From positions 1-64,000 of the forward strand of contig CAMUOM010000002.1 of the NCBI GenBank assembly GCA_947090635.1: a stretch of 64,000 nucleotides of DNA, in the 5' to 3' direction. Positions 7,914 to 16,006 of this stretch are shown here, piece by piece. The position numbers and the translations under genes are program-made. The notes beneath the pieces were generated by a model, which was not told the origin of the DNA, made no database searches, and saw only the letters and a program-made list of their open reading frames with translations. Positions within the stretch are counted from its first letter, which is position 1; every line of letters begins with the position of its first letter. This stretch comes from an uncultured Candidatus Saccharibacteria bacterium. Its GTDB lineage: Bacteria; Patescibacteriota; Saccharimonadia; Saccharimonadales; Saccharimonadaceae.

Positions 7914-8198
7914 TTATTCAGCCTTTGGTGGCTGATTTTTTGTTTCAGTATTATGTGGTTCAGCCGCAAGTTCTTCTTCAATCGCCTGCTGACGAGCTCG
8001 ATTCTGATTCATTTGCATACTAGTACGATAGGTGTCATAGCCACAACGGTCGTACTGTTCCCACTGCCAGTCTAGCTGGTCATATTCCATCGCCAGCCGA
8101 CCAAGCTCGCCCCTCAATCGGTCGTAATACTCCGGTGTCCGCTCTACCTTTGGCGCTGGCGGATTCTTGTCCTTGTTGCCAATAAAATGATATACCAT
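7914..8198 (-). CDS. Small hydrophilic protein of unknown function
   Basis: 94 residues, not recognised. Soluble, rich in Glu, Gln, Tyr and Arg, with a predicted helical middle (YYDRLRGELGRLAMEYDQLD, WEQYDRCGYDTY) and an acidic tail. An AAGGAAA is 5 bases before the ATG. It starts only 14 bases past a strong terminator of the upstream small gene, so it is expressed by read-through or from a promoter that is not visible. It ends three bases after the tRNA-Met 3' end, in convergent orientation. Coding status is plausible but not certain. Confidence 0.5.
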   Translation of the reverse strand: MVYHFIGNKDKNPPAPKVERTPEYYDRLRGELGRLAMEYDQLDWQWEQYDRCGYDTYRTSMQMNQNRARQQAIEEELAAEPHNTETKNQPPKAE

Positions 8199-8211
8199 AA
8201 TTTCCTTACTA

Positions 8212-8236
8212 AAAACGGGGCCAAGCCCCGTTTAAT
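8212..8236 (-). terminator. Rho-independent terminator of small conserved gene
   Basis: Minus strand reads AAACGGGGC-TTG-GCCCCGTTTTTAG: a GC-rich stem of 7-9 bp followed by five T. Lies between the 73-residue gene and the 94-residue gene. Confidence 0.85.
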
Positions 8237-8248
8237 TAACGCTAATAA

Positions 8249-8470
8249 TTAAGCTTCCTTGCGCCTTAGGGTCAATAGACCGTTACGTGGATTCTCTGCT
8301 ACGACGCGGCCCTCTGGGACAGCCTCGATTGGAGTTTCCTTGCCGCTATTGCCACCAATCTTCTTAGCAAAGAAATAGATGGTCTGCTCGCGACCACCGC
8401 GCAAGACAACGTGCTTCTCGTGTAGGTAGTAGGTTACACCCCGTGAATTTTCCTGTGAATAAACTGCCAT
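8249..8470 (-). CDS. Conserved small beta-rich protein (RGGR..YFFAK motif)
   Basis: 73 residues. The core is VTYYLHEKHVVLRGGREQTIYFFAK, ending in a basic NPRNGLLTLRRKEA. I recall similar small proteins in other CPR genomes, where they are annotated hypothetical; no function is known to me. It has the best ribosome-binding site of the neighbourhood (AAAGGAGGAAC before ATG), a TAAAAT box just upstream and its own strong terminator, so it is a monocistronic and probably well expressed gene. A nucleic-acid-binding role is only a guess from the Arg/Gly and Lys content. Confidence 0.65.
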   Translation of the reverse strand: MAVYSQENSRGVTYYLHEKHVVLRGGREQTIYFFAKKIGGNSGKETPIEAVPEGRVVAENPRNGLLTLRRKEA

Positions 8471-8510
8471 GTTCCTCCTTTATTTTACCTTTGCATAATA
8501 TACTATAACA

Positions 8511-9149
8511 CTATACCGTGTCAACACTTTTACCACTATTCTTCCGCCGTGCTATCACTGGTGCCAATAATAAAGCCAAATACCATAAGAGGTCAAGCGC
8601 CATCACCACTGTAATTATGGTCGCTACCACAATCAGCCACCCCGCGGTATCAAAGCTGAAGCGCGGTGCAAGATAATCGACATAATATAGGCTCGATTCC
8701 ACCTTTAATGGTATCCGGTCAGAGCCACTCTGCCCCACCTGGCGCGCCACGCAAGATGCTAGCGCCGGATAGCCACCAGATGTCAACTGGTCTTTACAGT
8801 TTAACTCCGCTTTATGGTAGGCACTGCGGTCAATTGTAATAAAAGTCTGGTCCATCGCCTGTTTAACGGCGTCATCATAAATGGTTTGCAAAGCAATTCT
8901 ACCGGTAGTCGTGTTCATATGCTGCAACACATAGCTATGCAAGCGGCGCGCTGCCGACTGCACTGCCTCCACGTGGCCCGTGCGGTCCGCTGCCACTACA
9001 GCATCACGGAGCTGTAACATCCGCAAATTGTTAGTCCGTAACGCCAGAGCAATCAGCGGAATTAAAATAACTAAACCAATCATACAAAGCGCCAACACCG
9101 CCAGTTTGGGGTCACGGCGCTTAGCAGCAGTGATTTGAAAATCTTCCAT
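8511..9149 (-). CDS. Two-helix membrane protein with extracytoplasmic domain
   Basis: 212 residues, not recognised. Transmembrane helices near the N-terminus (LAVLALCMIGLVILIPLIAL, about 17-36) and C-terminus (WLIVVATIITVVMALDLLWYLALLLAPVI, about 170-198) enclose a ~130-residue outside domain with two Cys (NCKDQL and SCVARQ, 20 residues apart), likely a disulfide. Helical heptad-like segments are seen around residues 45-70. The upstream 44-base gap holds a TATAAT and a repeated TTAAGTAAG. The neighbour upstream is trmB, transcribed the same way. Confidence 0.6.
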   Translation of the reverse strand: MEDFQITAAKRRDPKLAVLALCMIGLVILIPLIALALRTNNLRMLQLRDAVVAADRTGHVEAVQSAARRLHSYVLQHMNTTTGRIALQTIYDDAVKQAMDQTFITIDRSAYHKAELNCKDQLTSGGYPALASCVARQVGQSGSDRIPLKVESSLYYVDYLAPRFSFDTAGWLIVVATIITVVMALDLLWYLALLLAPVIARRKNSGKSVDTV

Positions 9150-9193
9150 TTATTATGCTTACTTAATTTAACTTACTTAAATTATAGCACAAG

Positions 9194-9871
9194 CTAAATC
9201 AAGTGGGCGCGCAAATAGTGAATCGGTTTGCCTTCGGCACGATAACGCGCTTCATAGCTCGTCATTACACGCGCATCAGCCGCTTCGCTAACCTCCGGCG
9301 CGACATGTAAATCGTCCGTCGTGTAATCCACTTGCCAAGGCGCAGTAAATTGCGGCACTGACCAGCTAAAAAGTGGTGCGTTATCAGTCTTAAATTCCAA
9401 CTGCCCGGTCGGTTTCAGTAGTGACTGATAGTCCTTTAACCGCGCTGCATTAGTCAAACGATGCTTAATATTTGACTCTTGTGGCCATGGGTCGGGAAAA
9501 GTTATCCACAGGTTATCCACACTGTGTAAATCAAATAGTTCCGTTAATTGTTTCGCCTCCGTCCAGAGGTAAAAAATGTTGGTCAAATTATCCGCTAACG
9601 CTGCCTTTGCACCCAAATACAACCGGTCAGACTTACGGTCCACCGCCACAAAAGTCCGCTCCGGATGCCGCCGCGCGAGCTCGGTCAAAAACAGCCCTGA
9701 GCCAGCACCCACTTCTACCGTCAAACTAGTAGTGTTTTTTAACAAGGCTGCACGCTGCGCCTGCCACGTCGCGGCATCGTAGCAATTACTAAGTGTCTGA
9801 AATACTGCAAACTTATAAAGTTTGCGCTTCCGCGTAATAATAAAGTCGTTGGGATTTATCGCCTGATTCAT
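9194..9871 (-). CDS. trmB: tRNA (guanine-N7-)-methyltransferase TrmB
   Basis: 225 residues, normal length. SAM-binding motif VEVGAGSG (52-59), acidic VAVDRKSDR (about 75-83), and the TrmB signature TFPDPWP (124-130) with the expected catalytic-region Asp. Also the HRLTNA...Y...LKP.G.LEFKTDN segment. It methylates G46 in the variable loop of tRNAs using S-adenosylmethionine. A TACAAT box seven bases upstream of the ATG fixes the start, back to back with the MscS promoter. Confidence 0.95.
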   Translation of the reverse strand: MNQAINPNDFIITRKRKLYKFAVFQTLSNCYDAATWQAQRAALLKNTTSLTVEVGAGSGLFLTELARRHPERTFVAVDRKSDRLYLGAKAALADNLTNIFYLWTEAKQLTELFDLHSVDNLWITFPDPWPQESNIKHRLTNAARLKDYQSLLKPTGQLEFKTDNAPLFSWSVPQFTAPWQVDYTTDDLHVAPEVSEAADARVMTSYEARYRAEGKPIHYLRAHLI

Positions 9872-9878
9872 CTTGGTT

Positions 9879-9884
9879 ATTGTA
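9879..9884 (-). promoter_or_regulatory. -10 box of trmB
   Basis: TACAAT-AACCAAG-ATG, seven-base gap. Confidence 0.5.
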
Positions 9885-9913
9885 GCAAATTACCGCAAAT
9901 TCAGCCAATCTGC

Positions 9914-9919
9914 TACAAT
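9914..9919 (+). promoter_or_regulatory. -10 box of mscS
   Basis: TACAAT-AGGAAT-ATG, six-base gap. Confidence 0.5.
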
Positions 9920-9925
9920 AGGAAT

Positions 9926-10780
9926 ATGGATATGTCTATTTTTACCACCCGGATTGAACAGTGGTTTGCTCATATCAATTGGGCTGGTATTATCATCGCT
10001 CTGATTGTTGGCTTGATTGCCTACAAAATGACCAGTCGCTCGGTGCAATTTATCATCCGACATGCCACGCATAAAATTCCGCATGAGACTAAATTGCAGC
10101 TCTCTGAGCGTAAAAAGCGCCTCCGCACCCTCGGTGGCCTCTTTGCGATGGTTATTAAGGTTATTATCGCCCTCACCGTCGCTTATACTGTCCTGAAAGA
10201 ATTCGGCATTAATCTGGCACCAATTCTCGCTAGCGCCGGCATCCTTGGTGTGGCACTTGGTTTTGGCGCACAAAGTATTGTAAAAGACTGTCTTGCTGGC
10301 TTCTTTATCGTCCTTGAAAATCAATATCGCGTCGGCGACTATGTCATCATCCATAGCAACAGTAGTACCAACTGTGAAGGCACGGTGACCTCAATTTCCC
10401 TGCGGCGCACTGCCCTGCGCGACCACGGTGGCAATTTTCACTTCATTCCGAATGGCGGCATTATTGAGGTTACTAACCGTACCATGGGCTACTCGCAATT
10501 TCGCTTTGTCTTTGCTGTCCAGTCTAACACCAACGTTGATGACATCGTAGATATCGTCAATAAAGTTGGGCGTGAGATGTCAAGCGACACCAAGTGGGGT
10601 AAAGATATTGTTGACCCACCACATTACGATGAATTCGGCGAAATCGGCGCTAACGGTATTAACGTCAAAGCTGTGGGCACTTGTATGCCAGGGCAACAGT
10701 GGCGCGTTTGTGCTGAATTTAAAAAGCGTTTAATTACTGAACTACAGAAATCGGATATCACTATTGCTGATGTGAATTAG
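9926..10780 (+). CDS. MscS-family small-conductance mechanosensitive channel
   Basis: 284 residues. Transmembrane helices at about 13-33 and 68-90, then the pore-lining third helix with the family's Gly/Ala pattern (ILASAGILGVALGFGAQSIVKDCLAGFFIVLENQYRVGDYV), followed by the beta domain (GTVTSISLRRTALRDHGGNFHFIPNG) and a C-terminal alpha/beta part. MscS channels open on membrane tension to release solutes in hypo-osmotic shock. The pattern and length are standard. Followed after seven bases by a small gene, probably co-transcribed, with a GGGGGG run in the spacer. Confidence 0.93.
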   Translation: MDMSIFTTRIEQWFAHINWAGIIIALIVGLIAYKMTSRSVQFIIRHATHKIPHETKLQLSERKKRLRTLGGLFAMVIKVIIALTVAYTVLKEFGINLAPILASAGILGVALGFGAQSIVKDCLAGFFIVLENQYRVGDYVIIHSNSSTNCEGTVTSISLRRTALRDHGGNFHFIPNGGIIEVTNRTMGYSQFRFVFAVQSNTNVDDIVDIVNKVGREMSSDTKWGKDIVDPPHYDEFGEIGANGINVKAVGTCMPGQQWRVCAEFKKRLITELQKSDITIADVN

Positions 10781-10787
10781 GGGGGGT

Positions 10788-11249
10788 ATGGAAAATAACA
10801 ATGCGGCAAATCGTGACAATATTTTTATTAATGTCTGTCAGATGATATCTGATAATCTTCACGCCATCCACCCCGAAGCGGTCGATTGTGGCGTCTTTAT
10901 CCGTATCGCCGCCAACCCCGCCACTGGCTCACTTCAGATGGATAGTTTAAATGTTTATCGCACCAGTAGCGACCCACGCGACACCGTTACTATCTCTTGG
11001 CAGTTTACTAACCCTGACATTTACCGACAACTCGGCGAACTCTGGACTGCTACTGACCGCGGCTGGTTTAACGCCATGGTTTGCATTAATTTAGCCACTG
11101 GCCGCATCACCACTAAATTTATTCCTAAAACCGACCCTAATGTGCCTTGGATGTACAAAGACCCTGAAGACATCGGGGTAGAACCAGAATTTGATTATCT
11201 CACAATTAAGCGACCTTATCTTGATACCGCACGTCAGCTTAACCGATAG
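10788..11249 (+). CDS. Hypothetical soluble protein
   Basis: 153 residues, not recognised. No signal or membrane segment. Mixed alpha/beta, rich in Asp, Thr and Trp, with a repeated-strand look (CGVFIRIAANPATGSLQM, TVTISWQFTN) and an acidic FIPKTDPNVPWMYKDPEDIG stretch. GGGGGG lies three bases before the ATG, too close for a standard ribosome-binding site. Co-directional with the MscS gene seven bases away, which suggests one transcript ending at the hairpin downstream. Confidence 0.6.
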   Translation: MENNNAANRDNIFINVCQMISDNLHAIHPEAVDCGVFIRIAANPATGSLQMDSLNVYRTSSDPRDTVTISWQFTNPDIYRQLGELWTATDRGWFNAMVCINLATGRITTKFIPKTDPNVPWMYKDPEDIGVEPEFDYLTIKRPYLDTARQLNR

Positions 11250-11265
11250 AGTTTTTAGCATACAA

Positions 11266-11289
11266 AAGAGGCCTTCATAAAGGCCTCTT
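11266..11289. terminator. Bidirectional terminator, hypothetical gene / tRNA-Pro
   Basis: Ten-base stem AAGAGGCCTT / AAGGCCTCTT with a four-base loop. On the minus strand the stem is followed by TTTTG, so it can end the tRNA-Pro transcript; on the plus strand it follows the hypothetical gene. Confidence 0.75.
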
Positions 11290-11299
11290 ATAATTATGC

Positions 11300-11375
11300 T
11301 GGTCGGGGCGACCCGATTCGAACGGGCGACCTCAGCGTCCCGAACGCTGCGCGCTACCAGCTGCGCTACGCCCCG
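11300..11375 (-). tRNA. tRNA-Pro (anticodon CGG)
   Basis: Minus-strand cloverleaf: acceptor CGGGGCG/CGCCCCG, D arm GCGC..GCGC, anticodon arm CAGCG-TTCGGGA-CGCTG giving anticodon CGG, T arm CCCG-TTCGAAT-CGGG, discriminator A and encoded CCA. Reads CCG codons. Confidence 0.94.
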
Positions 11376-11401
11376 CCAGACAGAATTAATTATATCACAG
11401 T

Positions 11402-13165
11402 CTAATAACGACTGCTATGCTTTACACGGCCACCAGCACTGCTTGCTGAGCCACCCATTAACTCTTGCAGCTGCTTTTGTGTCATCGTACTACCACGGCT
11501 AGCACTACTTGCTGTGTTGGCATCAGGCTTCGACCCCGCGCCAAACACCACAATAAAGTCAGCTTCTGTCTTGTAACCAGTCAAGTCGCCATCCTCAACC
11601 GTGACACCATACTTTTGCTGTAAAGCCTTCGTGGTAGCCGGCATACTCTGATTACGGCGATAAATCTTCACCGCCTCAGTCTGGTCTTGAGCTGGCGCAT
11701 TACCAACCTGCCCTACCTTGTAGTGTTCACGCTTCAACGTCTCAGCTTTGTTCGCCGCCAGCCCAACCGTCTTTGAAGCATTTAAGACATCAATAGTAGC
11801 TGATTCATGCGTATCGTTCATCGCTCCTGAGAGATTATCTGCCACGTACTTTTGGATCTGCGTATAGTTAAATGGTCCAGCCACTGGCGCCTCACCCTTA
11901 TATGAGCCACCTTCACTATAGCTAGCCACCAAATCTGGACCACCATCCGGGCGACTAATTAATGGTAAATGCCGAACGTTATTATTCTTAATTGCTTTTA
12001 CAAGGTCAATTAGGGTTTGAATATTAGATGACTCAAAGTTAGTTACCATGTTGCCACCAATGGCATCAATTAAACTATTAACCGCCACGGCGTTCAGTAG
12101 GGTATTAGCGGTCAGCATCTTAGATTGAATTGCCATCAAAATCCGCTGTTGATTCTGCTCGCGCGCATAATTGCCGCTTGCAAGACCGTAATCGCCCTTG
12201 TTGTGATTACGCGCCCGCGCTAGCGCCAAAGCTCGCTCGCCATTGAGGTGAACCACTTGCCCCTGCTTGTAACGAATCTTTGTACCGGAATCATAAATAC
12301 CGCGCTTATCCGAGCTCTCAATCTTAATATCAACTCCGCCTACGGCATCAACAATTTGCGTTAGTGCCGACCAGTCAGCATGTACATAATACTGGATATC
12401 CAATCCTAAGATACTACCCGCCTTTGCCATTAGAGCCTTGGCGCCAGCCGGCTCATTGTCATTCTTCTTATTATTAAAGTAATAAACTTCATTTAATTTA
12501 CCGGTGTTATGTTGGCCAGCAGCATTGCTATATTTAACATATAAGTCACGCGGCAAGGAAATCATGTAGGCATTCTTCTTCTCTTGGTCAACTGAAAGAA
12601 CCATAATAGAATCGGTTAACATAGCGCCATCCCAAGCGTCAGCCTTCATTGAATAACCTGAGGTGCCAAAAATCAAGATGTTACTCCGGCCGTTTTGGTC
12701 AGCTTTCAACTTAGCCTTGGTCGTTAAAACATTTAAGAAATTGCCCTTAAACACCTTACTACCAGCCATGAACATCTTCGCGCCAAAGTAACCAGCCACC
12801 AATATCGCCAATAAAATTAGCACCAAGAAAACTCGACGAATAATCCGCCCAATACGATGTGGTTTAGCAATACGATGGCGACGCGAACGTAGCTCTTCAT
12901 CTGGCTGCGGCTCGTCCGTTACCCCCTCATCCTCGGTTAAATTGTGCAGTGAATCTTTGACATCATCAAGCACTTTCGCGTCAAATTCGCGGTCACTGAG
13001 CTTTTGCTCGGCCACGGTGCGGCGACGATGTGGCTTAACCGCCTCCATCATCTCGTCATTTTTATGAGTAGTGTCACCTGGCTTAAGACTGCGCTTAGCT
13101 AGAGAGTGTTTAGTGGTGGGATGCAAGGTGAATCCTTCTACATCGCTATGGTTATTCCTTGTCAT
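11402..13165 (-). CDS. LytR-CpsA-Psr family cell-wall glycopolymer transferase
   Basis: 587 residues from the chosen start (MTRNNHSDV); an in-frame ATG 48 bases earlier is rejected because it falls upstream of the -10 box. Order: ~125 hydrophilic cytoplasmic residues, one transmembrane helix (VFLVLILLAILVAGYFGAKMF), LCP catalytic domain with the conserved DSIMVLSVD, SLPRDLYV, GGVDIKI, and ARARNHNKGDYG..REQNQQRIL (Arg/Asp residues that bind polyprenyl pyrophosphate), and a C-terminal LytR_C domain (DVLNASKTVGLAANKAETL...). LCP proteins move lipid-linked glycopolymers to peptidoglycan or arabinogalactan. The adjacent WbaP-like gene and glycan exporter suggest its substrate is made here. Confidence 0.92.
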   Translation of the reverse strand: MTRNNHSDVEGFTLHPTTKHSLAKRSLKPGDTTHKNDEMMEAVKPHRRRTVAEQKLSDREFDAKVLDDVKDSLHNLTEDEGVTDEPQPDEELRSRRHRIAKPHRIGRIIRRVFLVLILLAILVAGYFGAKMFMAGSKVFKGNFLNVLTTKAKLKADQNGRSNILIFGTSGYSMKADAWDGAMLTDSIMVLSVDQEKKNAYMISLPRDLYVKYSNAAGQHNTGKLNEVYYFNNKKNDNEPAGAKALMAKAGSILGLDIQYYVHADWSALTQIVDAVGGVDIKIESSDKRGIYDSGTKIRYKQGQVVHLNGERALALARARNHNKGDYGLASGNYAREQNQQRILMAIQSKMLTANTLLNAVAVNSLIDAIGGNMVTNFESSNIQTLIDLVKAIKNNNVRHLPLISRPDGGPDLVASYSEGGSYKGEAPVAGPFNYTQIQKYVADNLSGAMNDTHESATIDVLNASKTVGLAANKAETLKREHYKVGQVGNAPAQDQTEAVKIYRRNQSMPATTKALQQKYGVTVEDGDLTGYKTEADFIVVFGAGSKPDANTASSASRGSTMTQKQLQELMGGSASSAGGRVKHSSRY

Positions 13166-13175
13166 AAGCACTACT

Positions 13176-13204
13176 ATTTTAACAAAATTCCACCGCAACT
13201 GCAA
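13176..13204 (-). promoter_or_regulatory. Promoter of LCP gene
   Basis: Minus strand: TTGCAG, 17 bases, TAAAAT, then ten bases to the ATG. Both hexamers are good, giving a leader of only a few bases. Confidence 0.65.
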
Positions 13205-13222
13205 TAATAACACTGGTTATAG

Positions 13223-13228
13223 TATAAT
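13223..13228 (+). promoter_or_regulatory. -10 box of WbaP-like gene
   Basis: Perfect TATAAT with six bases (ATAGGT) to the ATG at 13235. Confidence 0.6.
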
Positions 13229-13234
13229 ATAGGT

Positions 13235-14644
13235 ATGCAAGCCCGAACTACTTTACGTTTTACTTTTGCTCTAATCGTAGGCGACATTTTAGCCATCTTA
13301 GGCGCCTATTCACTCGCTTATATCTTACGCATGAAGATTAGCACTGACCCAGTCCAGACCTTTGTCTCGGCACGCGCCTTCTTTGTGTCGCTACTATTAC
13401 TCTTACCATTTAACATCATCCTATTTAGCCTAATTGGGCTCTATCGACATCAGCGAACGATTTTAAAGCTGATTAACCGCCTCCTAGTCGGCGCCTTCGC
13501 CGCTATGCTCTTCATGGTGTTCGTGGATTACTTCCATGTTGACCCAATCTTCCCAGCTAAAAAGGTAGTAGTGTACGGCTTCGTGCTCTCAATTGTGCTT
13601 CTAGGAATCGAGCGTAGCTTCCTCTATGGCATGCGTTACCTCATTCACCGCTGGTCATCAGGGCTACCCAAGGTTTTGGTAGTTGGCACAAGCGCCGTAG
13701 CCCACGCCATCGTGCAGGCGATTCAACAGCCCGGCAGTGGTTACGAACTAGCCGGCGTAGTTGGTGACCGAAGGCTGCGTTGGACGACATTTAAGACATT
13801 TGACGAAGCCACTTTGGCCGTCCAGCCAGACTTAATTATTCAAGCTAATTCACCAATTGAGACTAAAATCAACCCTGAGTACCTCAGTTACGCCGAGGCA
13901 CATTACGCCGATTTTAAGTTCGTGCCAACCGACACCAGCGAGCTCGGCCGCAAGCTCGAAATGGAACTATTTATGGGCGACGTGCCAGTGATATCAGTTC
14001 GACCGACCCAATTAATTGGCTGGCGGCGCGTCTTTAAGCGCCTCTTCGACCTCATCGCGAGCTTCTGTGGACTGGTTATCCTCTCGCCACTCTTCCTAAT
14101 AATTTATCTAGCCGAGAAACTCAGTGACCCACATGGCAGCGCATTATTCCATCAAACCCGCCTCACTCGTGGTGACCAGAAGTTTCAGCTCTATAAATTC
14201 CGCACGCAATACGCCAAATACGACGGCACTACACCCGAACAGGCTTTCACGATGATGGGTAAACCAGAGCTAATCAAGCACTACCGCGCTAACGGCGATT
14301 TTTTGGAACACGATCCGCGCGTCACCAAGATTGGCCATTTTTTGCGCAAGTACTCACTTGACGAACTACCTCAGTTATTTAACGTCCTCCGCGGCGATAT
14401 CTCGCTTGTCGGCCCACGTGCTCTCATTCCTGAAGAGCTCAATAGCTACGCTAACAAACACACCATCCTCAACGTCAAATCCGGTATCACCGGCCTTGCA
14501 CAAATCTCCGGTCGGCGCGATTTGCCATGGGAACAGCGCCGTAAACTCGACGTTTACTATGTCCAACACTGGACTTATCTAATGGATTTACGTATTCTCT
14601 TTCAGACCTTTTGGCAGGTGCTGACTGGACGCGGCGCTAAATAA
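13235..14644 (+). CDS. Polyprenyl-phosphate sugar-1-phosphate transferase (WbaP/WcaJ type)
   Basis: 469 residues. Four N-terminal membrane helices (about 10-125), a central Rossmann-like CoA_binding_3 region (KVLVVGTSAVAHAIV, about 145-160), then a re-entrant helix and the catalytic bacterial sugar transferase domain: KRLFDLIASFCGLVILSPLF, LYKFRT, the LRKYSLDELPQLFNVLRGD(I)SLVGPR core, and GITGLAQISGR. It initiates glycan synthesis by loading a sugar phosphate onto undecaprenyl phosphate. Its 3' end overlaps the oppositely oriented ligase-like gene by 57 bases, and the residues there match a normal C-terminus. Confidence 0.93.
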   Translation: MQARTTLRFTFALIVGDILAILGAYSLAYILRMKISTDPVQTFVSARAFFVSLLLLLPFNIILFSLIGLYRHQRTILKLINRLLVGAFAAMLFMVFVDYFHVDPIFPAKKVVVYGFVLSIVLLGIERSFLYGMRYLIHRWSSGLPKVLVVGTSAVAHAIVQAIQQPGSGYELAGVVGDRRLRWTTFKTFDEATLAVQPDLIIQANSPIETKINPEYLSYAEAHYADFKFVPTDTSELGRKLEMELFMGDVPVISVRPTQLIGWRRVFKRLFDLIASFCGLVILSPLFLIIYLAEKLSDPHGSALFHQTRLTRGDQKFQLYKFRTQYAKYDGTTPEQAFTMMGKPELIKHYRANGDFLEHDPRVTKIGHFLRKYSLDELPQLFNVLRGDISLVGPRALIPEELNSYANKHTILNVKSGITGLAQISGRRDLPWEQRRKLDVYYVQHWTYLMDLRILFQTFWQVLTGRGAK

Positions 14645-16006
14645 TACTCCTAGCGCGATAAAAACATGAAGAGCATTCGGCAGCCCACTGAAGAAGCAAT
14701 ATTGCGCCGCAAAGGCTGCGAGTAGCGCCAGCATTAAGCTCGACCGGCGCCCACGATAAATTAAGTAACCAATTAGCCCTAGTAGTAGCAAGAGCCCAAC
14801 CAGCCCACGCTCTTGTAGTACCTCAATAAATTCATTCTGCACAATTTCTTTAGTCCAAGTACTGTGGCGCAACTTAGCTAGCTCCACACCAAAGGACCCT
14901 AAACCAGTACCAAATAACTGACTTGTCAAATTATGACGCCAAATTGCTAGAGCGTCGTGACTAAACGCCACGCGCACATTGGTTGACTCCGCGACATAAC
15001 CACTGTAGCGCGGCGCTGGCTGAGTTGAAGCCGGAGCCGGTGAAGCCACCGGTGCCGCTCGCTTCGGTAACTTAATTTTATTGAGGCTAAGTTGCTCCAC
15101 TACCCGACTAGTTGTATCATACCAACTCACATGGTATTGACTAAGCTGTGCTGCCACGCACTGCAGCCCCAGCGACACAATAAACGCCACGGTCAAATAG
15201 CCCACGCTCACTAGCCCACGCTGCCACTGCCGATAATGTAGCGCCAAAAGTACCATAAAGCCTAGCCCTAGCGCATAGATAGCACCGCGCGACAGTGTAA
15301 GAAAAATAATTACTAAGTAAAGTAAGAGTAGCCCCAGCTCAAGACGACTTGCCCGCCGATTGAGATAGCGCCAAAGTAGCAGTAGACTCGGTAACAACAT
15401 TAAGTTACCCAAAAATTGCGGTTCAATCGCTAGGCCATTCGGGCGCACAAAGCCAAATTGCGCCGCCGTGCAGCCAAGACAAAGCCAGAGATTCGGCTGG
15501 CCGTGGCACGTACTCCACCAAATACCACCCACTAGCTGACCAATAGCCAAAATAGCCACCGCGGTTGCGCCAACCATTAAAAGTCGCCTTAGGCTTGGTA
15601 GCAGACGCTTCACCTCGGCTTGACGCAGCTTCAACGCTATCACTACGACCGCCAGTAGCGCCGTCACACCTGCCACTAGCACACCGCGCAGGCGGTTGCT
15701 CGACCAAATAACGCTAACCGCGCTATATAGAGTAAATGCCGTAACTAAATAAACTAGCCAGTCGCCCTTGAGATGGCGCCGCTCGCGCCAGATTACACCC
15801 AGACTCATTGCGCCCAGCACTGCCACATAAATTAGCGCCAGCGACAACTCAAGGTTCATACTGGCGTTGCGACCAAGGCGAATAATCGGCCGATACGAAA
15901 ACCACAGTAACAGTGGTGCAAATAGTAGCGCCCCGCCCCACCAGCTCGTCGGCCAAACCGGCAACAACCAGTGCCACTTCTGACGTGATTTAGCGTCTGG
16001 CATCAT
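14588..16006 (-). CDS. O-antigen ligase/polymerase-like membrane protein
   Basis: 472 residues, about eleven hydrophobic helices, with a large outside loop in the second half (about residues 280-355) as in WaaL/Wzy proteins. The loop is followed by a GTGLGSFGVELAKLR...VQNEFIEVLQERGLVGLLLLLG segment, the usual (H/Q)NxxxxxLxExGxxG ligase signature. Such proteins either polymerise lipid-linked repeat units or ligate them to an acceptor; which one cannot be told from sequence. Its start is inside the 3' end of the upstream GT4 gene (17-base overlap), so the two are coupled. Confidence 0.85.
   Translation of the reverse strand: MMPDAKSRQKWHWLLPVWPTSWWGGALLFAPLLLWFSYRPIIRLGRNASMNLELSLALIYVAVLGAMSLGVIWRERRHLKGDWLVYLVTAFTLYSAVSVIWSSNRLRGVLVAGVTALLAVVVIALKLRQAEVKRLLPSLRRLLMVGATAVAILAIGQLVGGIWWSTCHGQPNLWLCLGCTAAQFGFVRPNGLAIEPQFLGNLMLLPSLLLLWRYLNRRASRLELGLLLLYLVIIFLTLSRGAIYALGLGFMVLLALHYRQWQRGLVSVGYLTVAFIVSLGLQCVAAQLSQYHVSWYDTTSRVVEQLSLNKIKLPKRAAPVASPAPASTQPAPRYSGYVAESTNVRVAFSHDALAIWRHNLTSQLFGTGLGSFGVELAKLRHSTWTKEIVQNEFIEVLQERGLVGLLLLLGLIGYLIYRGRRSSLMLALLAAFAAQYCFFSGLPNALHVFIALGVLFSAASSQHLPKGLKENT

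Noticed and set aside
11296..11502. Plus-strand open frame over the tRNA-Pro gene
   Set aside because: It is the antisense of a complete tRNA and of the 3' end of the LCP gene.
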